34,064 nucleotides of DNA from Nodosilinea sp. LEGE 07088 (GTDB lineage: Bacteria > Cyanobacteriota > Cyanobacteriia > Phormidesmidales > Phormidesmidaceae), in NCBI RefSeq assembly GCF_015207395.1, contig NZ_JADEWX010000050.1, positions 1-34,064 of the forward strand, written 5' to 3'. Each line of letters begins with the position of its first letter. Positions within the stretch are counted from its first letter, which is position 1. The notes beneath the pieces are model-generated. The model was not told where the DNA came from and did not search any database. It saw nothing but the letters and a program-made list of their open reading frames with translations. Shown here in pieces: positions 24,845 to 33,888 of this stretch. A program made the position numbers and the translations under genes.

Positions 24845-25906
24845 CTAGGGAACCTGCCAGGCCCGCTGGTGATAGTCATCGGGTTCGGGAAACAGATCGA
24901 CAGGTTCGCCGTGGTGGTGATGGTCGTGCCCCTGTCCGTGGCCATGCCCCTGTTCATGGCCGTGCCCGTGCCCATGCCCATGATCGTGCCCCTGTCCGTG
25001 ACCATGATCGTGCTGCGATCCTCCGGCGGCTAGACGGAACTTGCACATTTCGCAGTTCATTGCCACCTGGCCCAGGTGAGTTTCGATTTCGCGATCGCGC
25101 AAAATCTGCATCAGCTGGGGGTGGCTACCCATCTCTGGCAGGTAGCTCACCCGCTGCTCAGGGTGCGCCACCTGCTCGGCCTGGGTGATATCTAAAATTT
25201 TCTTCACCAGTACACCCGTAAACAGAAAGTAGGGCAGCACGATGATGCGCTTGGGTGCGTAGAACCGGGCCCGGCGAAAGCCTTCTTCCAGCCGGGGGTG
25301 GGTAATGCCAATAAAGCAAATTTCCACCGTTTTGTAGCGGCTGCCCTCCCAGACAATGCGAGCCAGCTTATAGACATCGCCGTTGGCATCGGGGTCGCTG
25401 GCCCCCCGCCCCACAAACAGTAGCACCGTATCTTCGCGGGCAATGCCCTGGGGGTTAAACCGGGGGCCATCTAGTTCAGCCAGGCGCTCTTGCCACAGCT
25501 GAATAATGGCCGGGGTAATGCCAAAGTGGCGACCGTAGTGAAACGTCACCTGGGGGTGGCGCTGACGGGCGCGATCGAGCTCGTTGGTGACATCAAATTT
25601 GTTATGGCGGGCCGCAAATAGCAGAATGGGCAGCACCGAAATATCGGTGTAGCCCTTCTCGACGCAATCGTCTACGCCATCTTGAATGGTGGGCTCCGTC
25701 AGCTCTAGAAAGCAGGGAATCACCGGGCGAGAGGTATCTAGCGCCTGGTAGGCAGCGGCAAATTCGAGCACGCGATCGCGCCCGTCTCGATCGCGACTAC
25801 CGTGCCCCACTAGCAACAGCGGGCGCTGGGCAGGCAGGGGCGACCAGGTACCCGGCGCAGTGGGAGAAAAATCGGTGGGGGTTGTAATAATGGGGGCGAT
25901 CGCCAT
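24845..25906 (-). CDS. Sirohydrochlorin chelatase, long CbiX/SirB type with His-rich tail
   Basis: A 353-residue type II chelatase inserting Co2+ or Fe2+ into sirohydrochlorin (cobalamin or siroheme branch). It has two tandem CbiX-like halves. The first contains '[17 protein letters not shown]' with the active-site His near 35 and '[14 protein letters not shown]' with His101. The second contains '[20 protein letters not shown]' and '[17 protein letters not shown]'. The C-terminus carries an MXCXXC motif ('MNCEMCKF', 283-290), where Bacillus megaterium CbiX binds an Fe-S cluster. A histidine-rich segment follows (299-332, alternating His-Gly and ending in five consecutive His), likely a metal store or sensor. 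The tail is encoded by short repeated DNA. Whether it serves siroheme or cobalamin cannot be told. ATG 25906 overlaps a HIP1 site. Confidence 0.92.
   Translation of the reverse strand: MAIAPIITTPTDFSPTAPGTWSPLPAQRPLLLVGHGSRDRDGRDRVLEFAAAYQALDTSRPVIPCFLELTEPTIQDGVDDCVEKGYTDISVLPILLFAARHNKFDVTNELDRARQRHPQVTFHYGRHFGITPAIIQLWQERLAELDGPRFNPQGIAREDTVLLFVGRGASDPDANGDVYKLARIVWEGSRYKTVEICFIGITHPRLEEGFRRARFYAPKRIIVLPYFLFTGVLVKKILDITQAEQVAHPEQRVSYLPEMGSHPQLMQILRDREIETHLGQVAMNCEMCKFRLAAGGSQHDHGHGQGHDHGHGHGHGHEQGHGHGQGHDHHHHGEPVDLFPEPDDYHQRAWQVP
24924..25006. repeat. Repeated DNA encoding the His-rich chelatase tail
   Basis: TCGTGCCCCTGTCCGTG(G/A)CCATG occurs at 24924-24946 and again at 24984-25006, with one mismatch and a 60-base period. 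CCGTG and CCATG units fill the space between, so the tail probably lengthens and shortens by slippage. Confidence 0.7.
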
Positions 25907-26215
25907 AGGTGCCAGAAATGCTGCAAACGTAAAGAGTAAAGCGTCAGCTCAGTCCAGACGGTGTCCAGGCCTGCCATCAGCCCTGGATTCGCGGGGTCAA
26001 AACCAAAAACCCAAGCCCATCGGTCAAAAAATCTGGCCAGATAAAATTACTGCCGCCTGGTTATCTTAGCCCAGAGGCCTGCCCATAACTATCCTGGGGG
26101 TAGGCATTGACGCTGCGGCTGCGATCGCCCCAGATTTTCTGGAGCGTACAACCCGCCCGCTCATCCGCCGTCACTATCAGAAATATAAAGATTATTGAAA
26201 AAACAAATAGGGCTT
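25907..26215. other. Gene-free stretch between chelatase and ftsE
   Basis: This contains the leftward chelatase promoter region. A 63-codon leftward frame (26061-26252) overlaps the likely ftsE promoter and resembles nothing I know. There is no repeat or RNA gene that I can support. Confidence 0.45.
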
Positions 26216-26243
26216 TTGCCACCCCGAGTCTTTCCGGTACAAT
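26216..26243 (+). promoter_or_regulatory. Candidate ftsE promoter
   Basis: TTGCCA (26216-26221) and TACAAT (26238-26243) are each one base from the sigma-70-type consensus and are separated by 16 bases. The start of transcription would be near 26250, giving a leader of about 100 bases. Confidence 0.5.
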
Positions 26244-26352
26244 GCGTCGCAAAAGCTGCGTCGCCCTGTAGTTCGCATCGGCTGCGCAATCTTCTTGCTT
26301 AAGCCGGGTTCATCCCCGAGTCTGCCCCCTCCATTCACAGTTAGGACGCTCC

Positions 26353-27192
<840 letters not shown>

Positions 27193-27257
27193 TTTACATT
27201 CCTCAACACCAACCGCTACGCCTTCTCCGATCAATAGGATAATAATCAAAGCTAACC

Positions 27258-27292
27258 CCAGGCGACGGTTGCCAAGATCGCCTGGTGATTTT
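27258..27292 (+). terminator. Weak hairpin between ftsE and hemL
   Basis: CCAGGCGA (27258-27265) pairs with TCGCCTGG (27278-27285), with a 12-base loop, followed by TGATTTT. It could end ftsE transcription or sit in the hemL leader. Confidence 0.4.
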
Positions 27293-27313
27293 GGTCTTTG
27301 AGAGGAACCTGCC

Positions 27314-28615
27314 TTGGTCAGTACAGCCCCATTTAAAACAGCAAAATCACAAGAAATTTTCACCGCCGCCCAGAGCCTCATGCCCGGTGGTGTGAGCTCT
27401 CCGGTGCGGGCCTTTAAGTCGGTAGGCGGACAGCCGATCGTGTTTGACAGGGTTAAAGGCGCCTATATTTGGGATGTGGACGGCAACCAATACATCGACT
27501 ATGTCGGCACCTGGGGCCCTGCCATCTGTGGCCATGCCCACCCCGAGGTGTTAGCGGCCCTATCGGCAGCCCTCGAAAAAGGCACCAGCTTTGGAGCCCC
27601 CTGCTATCTCGAAAACGTGCTGGCCGAAATGGTGATTCAGGCCGTCCCCAGCATTGAGATGGTGCGCTTTGTCAACTCCGGCACCGAAGCCTGTATGGCG
27701 GTGCTGCGCCTCATGCGGGCCTATACCCAGCGCAACAAAGTTATCAAATTCTCTGGCTGCTACCACGGTCACGCCGATATGTTTTTGGTGCAGGCTGGGT
27801 CTGGAGTCGCCACCCTAGGCCTACCTGACTCACCAGGGGTGCCCAAGGCGGCCACTAGCGACACCCTCACAGCGCCCTACAACGATCTCGAAGCCGTCAA
27901 AGCTCTCTTCGCCCAAAACCCTGGCGAAATTGCTGGCGTCATCTTAGAACCCGTGGTAGGTAACTCCGGCTTTATTACCCCCGATGGCGGCTTCCTGGAA
28001 GGGCTGCGGGAGATCACTCGCGAACACGATGCGCTGCTGGTGTTTGACGAAGTCATGACCGGCTTCCGCATATCCTACGGCGGTGCCCAGGCCAAATTCA
28101 ACGTCACCCCTGACCTGACCACCTTGGGCAAGGTAATTGGCGGTGGCCTACCGGTCGGTGCCTACGGCGGTCGGCGCGACATTATGGAAATGATTGCCCC
28201 CGCTGGCCCGGTGTATCAGGCCGGGACGCTCTCGGGCAACCCCCTGGCGATGACGGCAGGCATTAAAACGCTGGAACTGCTTCAGCGACCCGGCACCTAC
28301 GATGAGTTAGATCGACTGACAGGAAACCTGATTGAGGGGTTACTGCAAGCCGCTCGCGACGCGGGGCATGAGGTCTGCGGTGGTCATATCAGCGCCATGT
28401 TTGGGATGTTCTTTCATCCTGGCCCAATCACCCAGTTTGAAGATGCCAAACAGTCTGACCTGGATAAGTTCAGCCGCTTCCATCGCGGCATGTTAGAACG
28501 CGGTGTATATTTGGCCCCATCCCAGTACGAGGCTGGGTTTACCTCTCTGGCCCATACCGATGGGGATATTGACGCCACGATCGCAGCCGCCCGTGACGTA
28601 TTTGCCACCCTATAG
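27314..28615 (+). CDS. hemL: Glutamate-1-semialdehyde 2,1-aminomutase (HemL/GSA-AT)
   Basis: A 433-residue PLP enzyme converting glutamate-1-semialdehyde to 5-aminolevulinate, the last step of the C5 pathway feeding chlorophyll, heme and bilins. Visible features are '[17 protein letters not shown]', the PLP phosphate loop '[18 protein letters not shown]', '[16 protein letters not shown]', the Asp in '[13 protein letters not shown]' and the Schiff-base Lys273 in '[18 protein letters not shown]'. The length is normal and the position of Lys273 agrees with characterised Synechococcus GSA-AT. The start is a TTG at 27314 giving the family-like '[12 protein letters not shown]', with AGAGG about 8 bases before. 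A 19-bp hairpin follows the stop. Confidence 0.97.
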   Translation: MVSTAPFKTAKSQEIFTAAQSLMPGGVSSPVRAFKSVGGQPIVFDRVKGAYIWDVDGNQYIDYVGTWGPAICGHAHPEVLAALSAALEKGTSFGAPCYLENVLAEMVIQAVPSIEMVRFVNSGTEACMAVLRLMRAYTQRNKVIKFSGCYHGHADMFLVQAGSGVATLGLPDSPGVPKAATSDTLTAPYNDLEAVKALFAQNPGEIAGVILEPVVGNSGFITPDGGFLEGLREITREHDALLVFDEVMTGFRISYGGAQAKFNVTPDLTTLGKVIGGGLPVGAYGGRRDIMEMIAPAGPVYQAGTLSGNPLAMTAGIKTLELLQRPGTYDELDRLTGNLIEGLLQAARDAGHEVCGGHISAMFGMFFHPGPITQFEDAKQSDLDKFSRFHRGMLERGVYLAPSQYEAGFTSLAHTDGDIDATIAAARDVFATL

Positions 28616-28639
28616 GTAAAGCAAGTCGATCAGGCTAAA

Positions 28640-28682
28640 CCTTCAAAGCCCCCAGAAACTCGATTTCTGGGGGCTTTGAAGG
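28640..28682. terminator. Perfect 19-bp hairpin between convergent hemL and moeB
   Basis: CCTTCAAAGCCCCCAGAAA (28640-28658) is perfectly complementary to TTTCTGGGGGCTTTGAAGG (28664-28682) around a 5-base loop. It lies between two genes that face each other, so it can serve both. The T-tracts are within the outer stem rather than after it. Confidence 0.82.
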
Positions 28683-28724
28683 TAGTTACGAAACATATCG
28701 ACTCAGGGTTTGCCCTGGCCCATT

Positions 28725-29897
28725 TTAATATTCAGGTACTGAAGCATCGACCTCTTGGCTCCAGGCGGTAATACCGCCTTTAACGTTGGTACCCTCAACG
28801 CCGTGCTGCTTGAGAATGCCCAGGGCCTTGGCCGAGCGCCCACCCATTTTGCAGTGGGCAATCAGACGATGACCGTTGAGCAGAGACTTCACCTGATCAA
28901 CGCCGTCACCGTTTTCAATGTCGGGCAAAGGCACCAGCACCGAGCCGGGAATACGAGCGATTTCGTACTCGTTGGGGTTGCGGACATCGAGCAATAGGAT
29001 GTCATCGGCCCCGCTATCGAGCACCTGCTTCAGCTCGGTGACCGTCATTTCGGCCAGATTGGCCTGCTCTTTTTCAGCTTCCATACGCGCTTGGGGGATA
29101 CCGCAAAATTCTTCGTAGTCGATCAGCGTTTCGATCACTGGGCGCACCGGGTTAGGGCGCAGCTTCAGCTCTCTAAAGGTCATCTCCAGAGCATTGTAGA
29201 GCAGCAGGCGACCGCTGAGGGTATTGCCTGTACCCAAAATTACCTTGATGGTCTCGTTGGCCTGAATCACGCCAATGATGCCGGGAAGAACCCCCAGCAC
29301 GCCACCTTCGGCACAGGAGGGCACTAACCCTGGCGGTGGCGGCTCAGGATAGAGATCGCGGTAGTTAGGGCCATCTTGATAGTTAAAGACGGTTGCCTGC
29401 CCCTCGAAGCGGAAGATCGAGCCGTAGACGTTGGGCTTATTCAACAACACGCAGGCGTCGTTGACCAGGTAGCGCGTGGGAAAGTTGTCGGTGCCGTCAA
29501 CAACAACATCGTAGGGCTCGAAAATCTTCAGGGCGTTCTCGGCACTGAGGCGGGTTTCGTAGAGGTCAACCTGGCAGTGGGGGTTGATCTCGAGAATGCG
29601 GCTCTTGGCCGACTCGATCTTGGGCTTGCCCACCCACGACTCGCTGTGAATTACCTGACGATGCAGGTTGGACTGATCGACAATGTCGAAGTCAACAATG
29701 CCGATGCGGCCAATGCCAGCGGCGGCCAGGTAAAGCAGCAGCGGCGAACCCAGTCCCCCGGTACCCACGCAGAGCACGCTGGCGGCCTTGAGCCGTTTCT
29801 GACCGTCGAGGCCTACCTCCGGCAAAATGATGTGGCGGGAGTAGCGTTCATACTCCTCTTTATTGAGCTGAATATCGTCCAAATTAGGGTTGAGCAT
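28725..29897 (-). CDS. moeB: MoeB/ThiF-type adenylyltransferase fused to rhodanese
   Basis: A 390-residue E1-like enzyme. Residues ~15-265 form the ThiF/MoeB domain: nucleotide loop 'GTGGLGSPLLLYLAAAGIG', 'DQSNLHRQVIH', 'DGTDNFPTRYLVNDAC' and the catalytic-loop Cys195 in 'LVPSCAEGG'. Residues ~282-390 form a rhodanese domain with active Cys349 in 'AHCKMGGRSAKALG', so it can both activate and sulfurate a MoaD/ThiS-like protein. The usual MoeB zinc cysteines are absent: the first CxxC position reads 'GPNYRDLYPEPP' and the second 'RPNPVRPVIE'. I think this is normal for the cyanobacterial branch. A JAMM peptidase gene lies 77 bases upstream in the same direction. Confidence 0.93.
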   Translation of the reverse strand: MLNPNLDDIQLNKEEYERYSRHIILPEVGLDGQKRLKAASVLCVGTGGLGSPLLLYLAAAGIGRIGIVDFDIVDQSNLHRQVIHSESWVGKPKIESAKSRILEINPHCQVDLYETRLSAENALKIFEPYDVVVDGTDNFPTRYLVNDACVLLNKPNVYGSIFRFEGQATVFNYQDGPNYRDLYPEPPPPGLVPSCAEGGVLGVLPGIIGVIQANETIKVILGTGNTLSGRLLLYNALEMTFRELKLRPNPVRPVIETLIDYEEFCGIPQARMEAEKEQANLAEMTVTELKQVLDSGADDILLLDVRNPNEYEIARIPGSVLVPLPDIENGDGVDQVKSLLNGHRLIAHCKMGGRSAKALGILKQHGVEGTNVKGGITAWSQEVDASVPEY

Positions 29898-29974
29898 GGT
29901 CTCCAGGGCAGCAATGTGATGGGGTACAAACGAAAACGGTACGGGGCAATACCGAAATCACACATCATTTCAGC

Positions 29975-30508
29975 TTATGACAAGAATAGGGGTTTGTTGA
30001 TAGATGATCCAATCATCTTCACAGGCTCGGGCTGAAATTGATCGTCGTCGTCGAGTCGCCAACTCTTGAGGTCAACGGCCTGACCCTCGATCACTGAAAT
30101 AATCACATAGGAATAGACGGGCCAGGCCAGGGCGCGATCGCACTCCGAAGGCACCGCTGGATGGTCGGGGTGGGAGTGGTAGATGCCAACAATCGCTAGC
30201 CCGCTTTCTCGCGCCGACTGCTGCACCCGCAGCAGATCAGCCGGGTCAATCCAGTAGCGATCGCGGGCACTGTGGCTGGCTGCATGGGCCGTCTGGGGGT
30301 CGGTATATTCCAGCAGCGAAGATGCCCAGGCATTTTCCAGAGCAATCACCTCAACCACTTGGCGGCAGTCTGGGTCAGCCTCAGCCGCTGCGATCGCCCC
30401 CCGCCCCAGTCGCCCGACCAACAGCCCACAGCACTCCCTGGGATAGCTGTTTGCCGCCACCTGGGCGATCGCCTGGCCATGGTCAGCGTCGAGATAGATA
30501 CCAGTCAT
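29975..30508 (-). CDS. JAMM/Mov34 (M67) family metallopeptidase
   Basis: A 177-residue JAB-type zinc isopeptidase. The JAMM ligands are complete: Glu25 in 'PRECCGLLVG', His111 and His113 in 'GIYHSHPDHP', Ser121 and Asp124 in 'PSECDRA'. Bacterial members remove or trim C-termini of ubiquitin-like sulfur carriers such as ThiS, MoaD and CysO. Being upstream of MoeB-rhodanese on the same strand suggests a sulfur-transfer unit, although the carrier protein is not encoded here. ATG 30508 is used; no clear Shine-Dalgarno. It starts 39 bases after the TolC-family gene, so it may be read from that promoter as well. Confidence 0.9.
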   Translation of the reverse strand: MTGIYLDADHGQAIAQVAANSYPRECCGLLVGRLGRGAIAAAEADPDCRQVVEVIALENAWASSLLEYTDPQTAHAASHSARDRYWIDPADLLRVQQSARESGLAIVGIYHSHPDHPAVPSECDRALAWPVYSYVIISVIEGQAVDLKSWRLDDDDQFQPEPVKMIGSSINKPLFLS

Positions 30509-30547
30509 AGCAGTCAGAAGCTCGATATCGTGCTGATAGCCACAGGG

Positions 30548-32233
30548 CTACTCCTCAGGCACTGGGCTGTCCGGGAGTTCTTCAATTTCTGGGCTATCCA
30601 AGTTGCTCACCGCCCGCTCCAGACGGGCCAGGGCACGGTTATATTCAAGCACCGCAGCGACCAAATTACCCTCAGCTTGAGTTAGGTCACTAATGGCGTT
30701 AGTCACCTCCAACTGGGTGCCCACGCCAGCGTTAAATCGCAGATTGGCCAACTCCAGCGCTTCTTCAGCCTGATTGACAGCAACCGAGGCCGTATCGATG
30801 TTGGCCTGGTTAGACACCAGCGAATAGTAGGCTTCTTCCACCTGAACGCGAATGTCGTTGCGGGCGCTCTCAAACTCTGACTCATCGGTTTGAATGTCGA
30901 GGTCGCTCTGGCGGGCTCTGGCCACCGCCGCTCCCCCGTCAAACAACCGCCAGCTCAGCTGGGCCCCCACCGAAAAGCCGTCATTGATACCGGTGCTGAA
31001 GCTGGATGAAGAATTTAGCGACCCCTGGGCCTGGTACTGACCAAATAATCCCAGATTCGGACGCACCGCCGCCAGGCTAACCTGCCGCTGGGAGTCGTTA
31101 AACTCTCGCTCGACTAAAAACTGCTCTAGCTCAGCTCGGTTTTGGTAAGCCAGAATGATACTCTCCTCTAGCGAAAGGGGCCAGGCTCCAGCAATATCGA
31201 CGGCCAGCGTCGTGAGATCGATGGAAGGCGGCAGATTGAGCCGTCGCGCCAGCTGCCGTTGGGTAATCTGCCGCTGGCTATTGGCTTGGGTCAGGGCTTG
31301 GCGAGCATTGGCCACCTGCACCTCGGCCTGCAAAACATCGAATCGAGTGCCAACCCCTACTTCTTCCCGCAGTCGGGTGTCGCGCAGGTTGCGCTCAGCA
31401 GCATCTAAAAATGCCTGGTTAATGCGAATTTGCTCGATCGCATCTTGCACATTGTAGTAGTCGGTGGAGGTGTCGAGCCGCAGTTGCTCGCGGGTTTGCT
31501 CGACCTGCAATTCCGACAGTCGCACCTGTCGTTCTGCGGCCTGAATACGGGCCGATCGCGCCCCCGACAGCCCCAGATCGTAGTCGGTTCTCACGGTGCT
31601 CGAAAGCGTAGTATTGACCGCAGAGGAATTTTGTCCAGAGGACGATAGATTGCTAGATTGAACCGTGCCGCTGAGGTCAACGGTAGGATACAACAGCGCC
31701 CGCTCTGCCCGCAGCCCCGCCTGGCTACGCTCCAGTTGTAGTAAGGCGATGCGCAGCTGTTCGTTGTTGCGGTAGGCCAGGTCAATAGCTGTTTCTAACG
31801 ATAGGGGCTGGGTGCCGACAATCTCAACCTCATCGGGGCGAGTCGGCAACAGCAGCGGGTTAGCCGCCGGACTCAGGTAGTCGGGCGGGGTATCAAAGCC
31901 CTCATCAGTAGGGCGATCGGACTGAGGCGGGGCAAACGCTGACGATGGTGTTGAAGCCGATCTGCGCTCGTCAGCCGAGAGCGGTACCGCCTCTTCGCCG
32001 GGCTCTAGCCCCAATGCATCTGGCTCAGCAGGCGTCGCTTCAGTTTGGGCAATGGAGGGGCCAAAATTTTCCAGGGCATCAGACTCAACCTGAGCAGGCT
32101 CAGCCCCAGTCGATTCATCAGATAGAGCTATAGAGGCAGGGGCAGCAAGCCCTGCGGCGGACCAGCCCGATAACGTGATGCCCAAGCTCAGGGGTATCAA
32201 GCGACGGCAGTAGGAGTAAAGCATAGACACCAT
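30548..32233 (-). CDS. TolC family outer-membrane efflux protein
   Basis: A 561-residue outer-membrane channel protein for type I secretion or drug efflux. A signal peptide spans residues 1-30 ('CRRLIPLSLGITLSGWSAAG'). A ~115-residue acidic, Pro/Ser-rich insert precedes the first OEP repeat, as in some cyanobacterial TolC (HgdD/Slr1270 type) proteins. Two OEP repeats follow: 'ETAIDLAYRNNEQLRIALLQ' with its coiled-coil helices, and 'EESIILAYQNRAELEQFLVE' with 'EEAYYSLVSNQANIDTASVA' and 'NLRFNAGVGTQLEVTNAISD'. The start is either ATG 32233 or ATG 32224 (codon 4); neither has a good ribosome binding site. No inner-membrane pump genes are adjacent, so the partner is encoded elsewhere. Confidence 0.92.
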   Translation of the reverse strand: MVSMLYSYCRRLIPLSLGITLSGWSAAGLAAPASIALSDESTGAEPAQVESDALENFGPSIAQTEATPAEPDALGLEPGEEAVPLSADERRSASTPSSAFAPPQSDRPTDEGFDTPPDYLSPAANPLLLPTRPDEVEIVGTQPLSLETAIDLAYRNNEQLRIALLQLERSQAGLRAERALLYPTVDLSGTVQSSNLSSSGQNSSAVNTTLSSTVRTDYDLGLSGARSARIQAAERQVRLSELQVEQTREQLRLDTSTDYYNVQDAIEQIRINQAFLDAAERNLRDTRLREEVGVGTRFDVLQAEVQVANARQALTQANSQRQITQRQLARRLNLPPSIDLTTLAVDIAGAWPLSLEESIILAYQNRAELEQFLVEREFNDSQRQVSLAAVRPNLGLFGQYQAQGSLNSSSSFSTGINDGFSVGAQLSWRLFDGGAAVARARQSDLDIQTDESEFESARNDIRVQVEEAYYSLVSNQANIDTASVAVNQAEEALELANLRFNAGVGTQLEVTNAISDLTQAEGNLVAAVLEYNRALARLERAVSNLDSPEIEELPDSPVPEE

Positions 32234-32402
32234 GGGCTATCAGTAGCAAGAATAGGTCATCAACCGAAAAAATAATTGTTTCTGCCACAGTTTTTTAGCA
32301 TATCGGCTTTAGGGGTTACTTTCACTGCAGCAAAACGCTACGCTCCCAAACAGAGAATCTTTTAGGGGAGCCGCCAAAAACCGATCGTCAACAGCTTAGC
32401 AA

Positions 32403-32417
32403 ACTAAACGGTTTAGT
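32403..32417. promoter_or_regulatory. Candidate operator dyad upstream of the TolC gene
   Basis: ACTAAAC-G-GTTTAGT is a perfect dyad with 7-base arms, 170-184 bases before the TolC start. On the minus strand it lies between a weak -35 (TTGTAC) and a weak -10 (TAAGCT) spaced 17 bases apart, the usual position for a TetR-type repressor operator. Confidence 0.4.
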
Positions 32418-32421
32418 ACAA

Positions 32422-33831
32422 TCAAGAAGGGGCCCAATAGCCCGCTGCGGGCTGCAAATCGACCAACGTCGCCGGGGGCAACTCACCACAGCAGGCCTGC
32501 ACCAGGGCATCGGTGTCGTCAACCGGCAAAACCGGGCAGCTGAGCCGATGGCTGACGTCAGCTACGCTCGTATCGTCTAGAAACAGCGTATCGCTGAGAT
32601 GGCCTGTGTCACTGGGCTTAAGCATGACTGTGGGCAGCAGTAGCGCATCGCCCAAGGGGCGATCGCCCAGGCCGTGAATCAGATCGTGGCCCGTGAGCAA
32701 GCCGGTAACCGTCAGATCGCGGCCCCAGTAGTCGCTAGCCAGGGCGGCCAGGTGGACGGTCAGCCCCTGCACCTGGTTGAGACGGTTCACAATGGGCTGA
32801 AAAGCATGTTCGACGGCATTGCCCACCACCCAAGTCAGGGTGCGTGATGGGCTGACGCTGGTTGGTAAGTAAGTCTTGGCAGACTGTTCAAACTGTCTGA
32901 GAAACTGGCGAATTGAGCCGACCCCGTTACCCAATTGGGGATAGTCTTCGTAGTGGCTCTCGGGTGGCACCAGCTGCCGAGCGATTAAAAACCACTCATC
33001 GGCCAGCCAGGCAAAGGTGGTGCCAAACCGTTGCTGAAACTCTGCCTGCAGGGCCTGCACCTGGGCAATCACCGCCTGGGCCTGGGTCTGAGTTACCGGA
33101 GTCAGCTCGTCAGCTTGGGGGCGAAACCGGGTTAGGCCCACGGGCACCACGGCCGCTGAGGCTACCGCCGGCGTGTCTCCGGCGTGAAACCGGGCCAGAT
33201 CTCGCAGCGTAGTCTCTAGGTGATCGCCATCGTTAATGCCTGGGCAGACCACTACTTGGGCATGAATTTGCAGCCGCTGATGCTCAAACCAGGCTAGCTG
33301 TTCAAGAATTTGCCCCGCCCTGGGGTTTTTGAGCAGGTGCGATCGCACCTCAGGCTCCGTTGCATGAACTGACACATACAGCGGCGACAGACGCAGTTGA
33401 GCAATGCGATCCCACTCCTGGGGCAGCAGGTTGGTCAGGGTTAGATAGCTGCCATAGAGAAAGCTCAGACGGTAGTCATCGTCTTTGAGATAGAGGGTAT
33501 TGCGTTTGCCCGGGGGCTGTTGGTCAATAAAGCAAAAGGGGCAGGCATTGTTGCACTGCATCAACCCGTCAAACAGGGCGGTCTCAAACTCCAGCCCTAG
33601 ATCTTCGTCGATGTCTTTTTCTAATTCAATCCGGTGGGTTTTGCCACGAGTGTCAAGCACCTCCAAGGTCAAGTCCTCATCGGCACAGAGAAAGCGATAG
33701 TCAATTAAGTCTCGCGGCGGCTGACCATTGATAGCTACCAGCGCATCGCCCGGCTCAAAGCCGATGTCTTCGGCAATGGAGTCAGGCACCACGCGAGTAA
33801 TGCGAGCCGGGCGAATTGCCAGAACAGACAT
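32422..33831 (-). CDS. PDZ / radical SAM / DUF512 protein (TIGR03279 family)
   Basis: A 469-residue protein. An N-terminal PDZ-like domain covers ~1-70 ('RVVPDSIAEDIGFEPGDALV'). A radical SAM-type CX3CX2C follows at Cys93, Cys97 and Cys100 ('MQCNNACPFCFIDQ'). A long catalytic-looking domain ends in the DUF512 region. 'YVSVHATEPEVRSHLLKN' and 'HAQVVVCPGINDG' are family sequences. The order matches TIGR03279, a family found in cyanobacteria and firmicutes whose reaction is not known to me. ATG 33831 starts a natural 'MSVLAIRPARITRVVP'. It is cytoplasmic by appearance. The uppP gene lies 57 bases upstream in the same direction and the TolC gene follows. Confidence 0.9.
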   Translation of the reverse strand: MSVLAIRPARITRVVPDSIAEDIGFEPGDALVAINGQPPRDLIDYRFLCADEDLTLEVLDTRGKTHRIELEKDIDEDLGLEFETALFDGLMQCNNACPFCFIDQQPPGKRNTLYLKDDDYRLSFLYGSYLTLTNLLPQEWDRIAQLRLSPLYVSVHATEPEVRSHLLKNPRAGQILEQLAWFEHQRLQIHAQVVVCPGINDGDHLETTLRDLARFHAGDTPAVASAAVVPVGLTRFRPQADELTPVTQTQAQAVIAQVQALQAEFQQRFGTTFAWLADEWFLIARQLVPPESHYEDYPQLGNGVGSIRQFLRQFEQSAKTYLPTSVSPSRTLTWVVGNAVEHAFQPIVNRLNQVQGLTVHLAALASDYWGRDLTVTGLLTGHDLIHGLGDRPLGDALLLPTVMLKPSDTGHLSDTLFLDDTSVADVSHRLSCPVLPVDDTDALVQACCGELPPATLVDLQPAAGYWAPS

Positions 33832-33888
33832 AGCGAAACTGAGGTTTAAGGGGGCAAAATATGCTCCCCTATCTTAGATGCTTTGCCA

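Noticed and set aside
26061-26252. 63-codon minus-strand frame with a hydrophobic stretch
   Set aside because: Overlaps the best ftsE promoter, has no Shine-Dalgarno and resembles no known small protein.
29376-30035. 219-codon plus-strand open frame
   Set aside because: Antisense to MoeB and the JAMM gene; no recognisable content or ribosome binding site.
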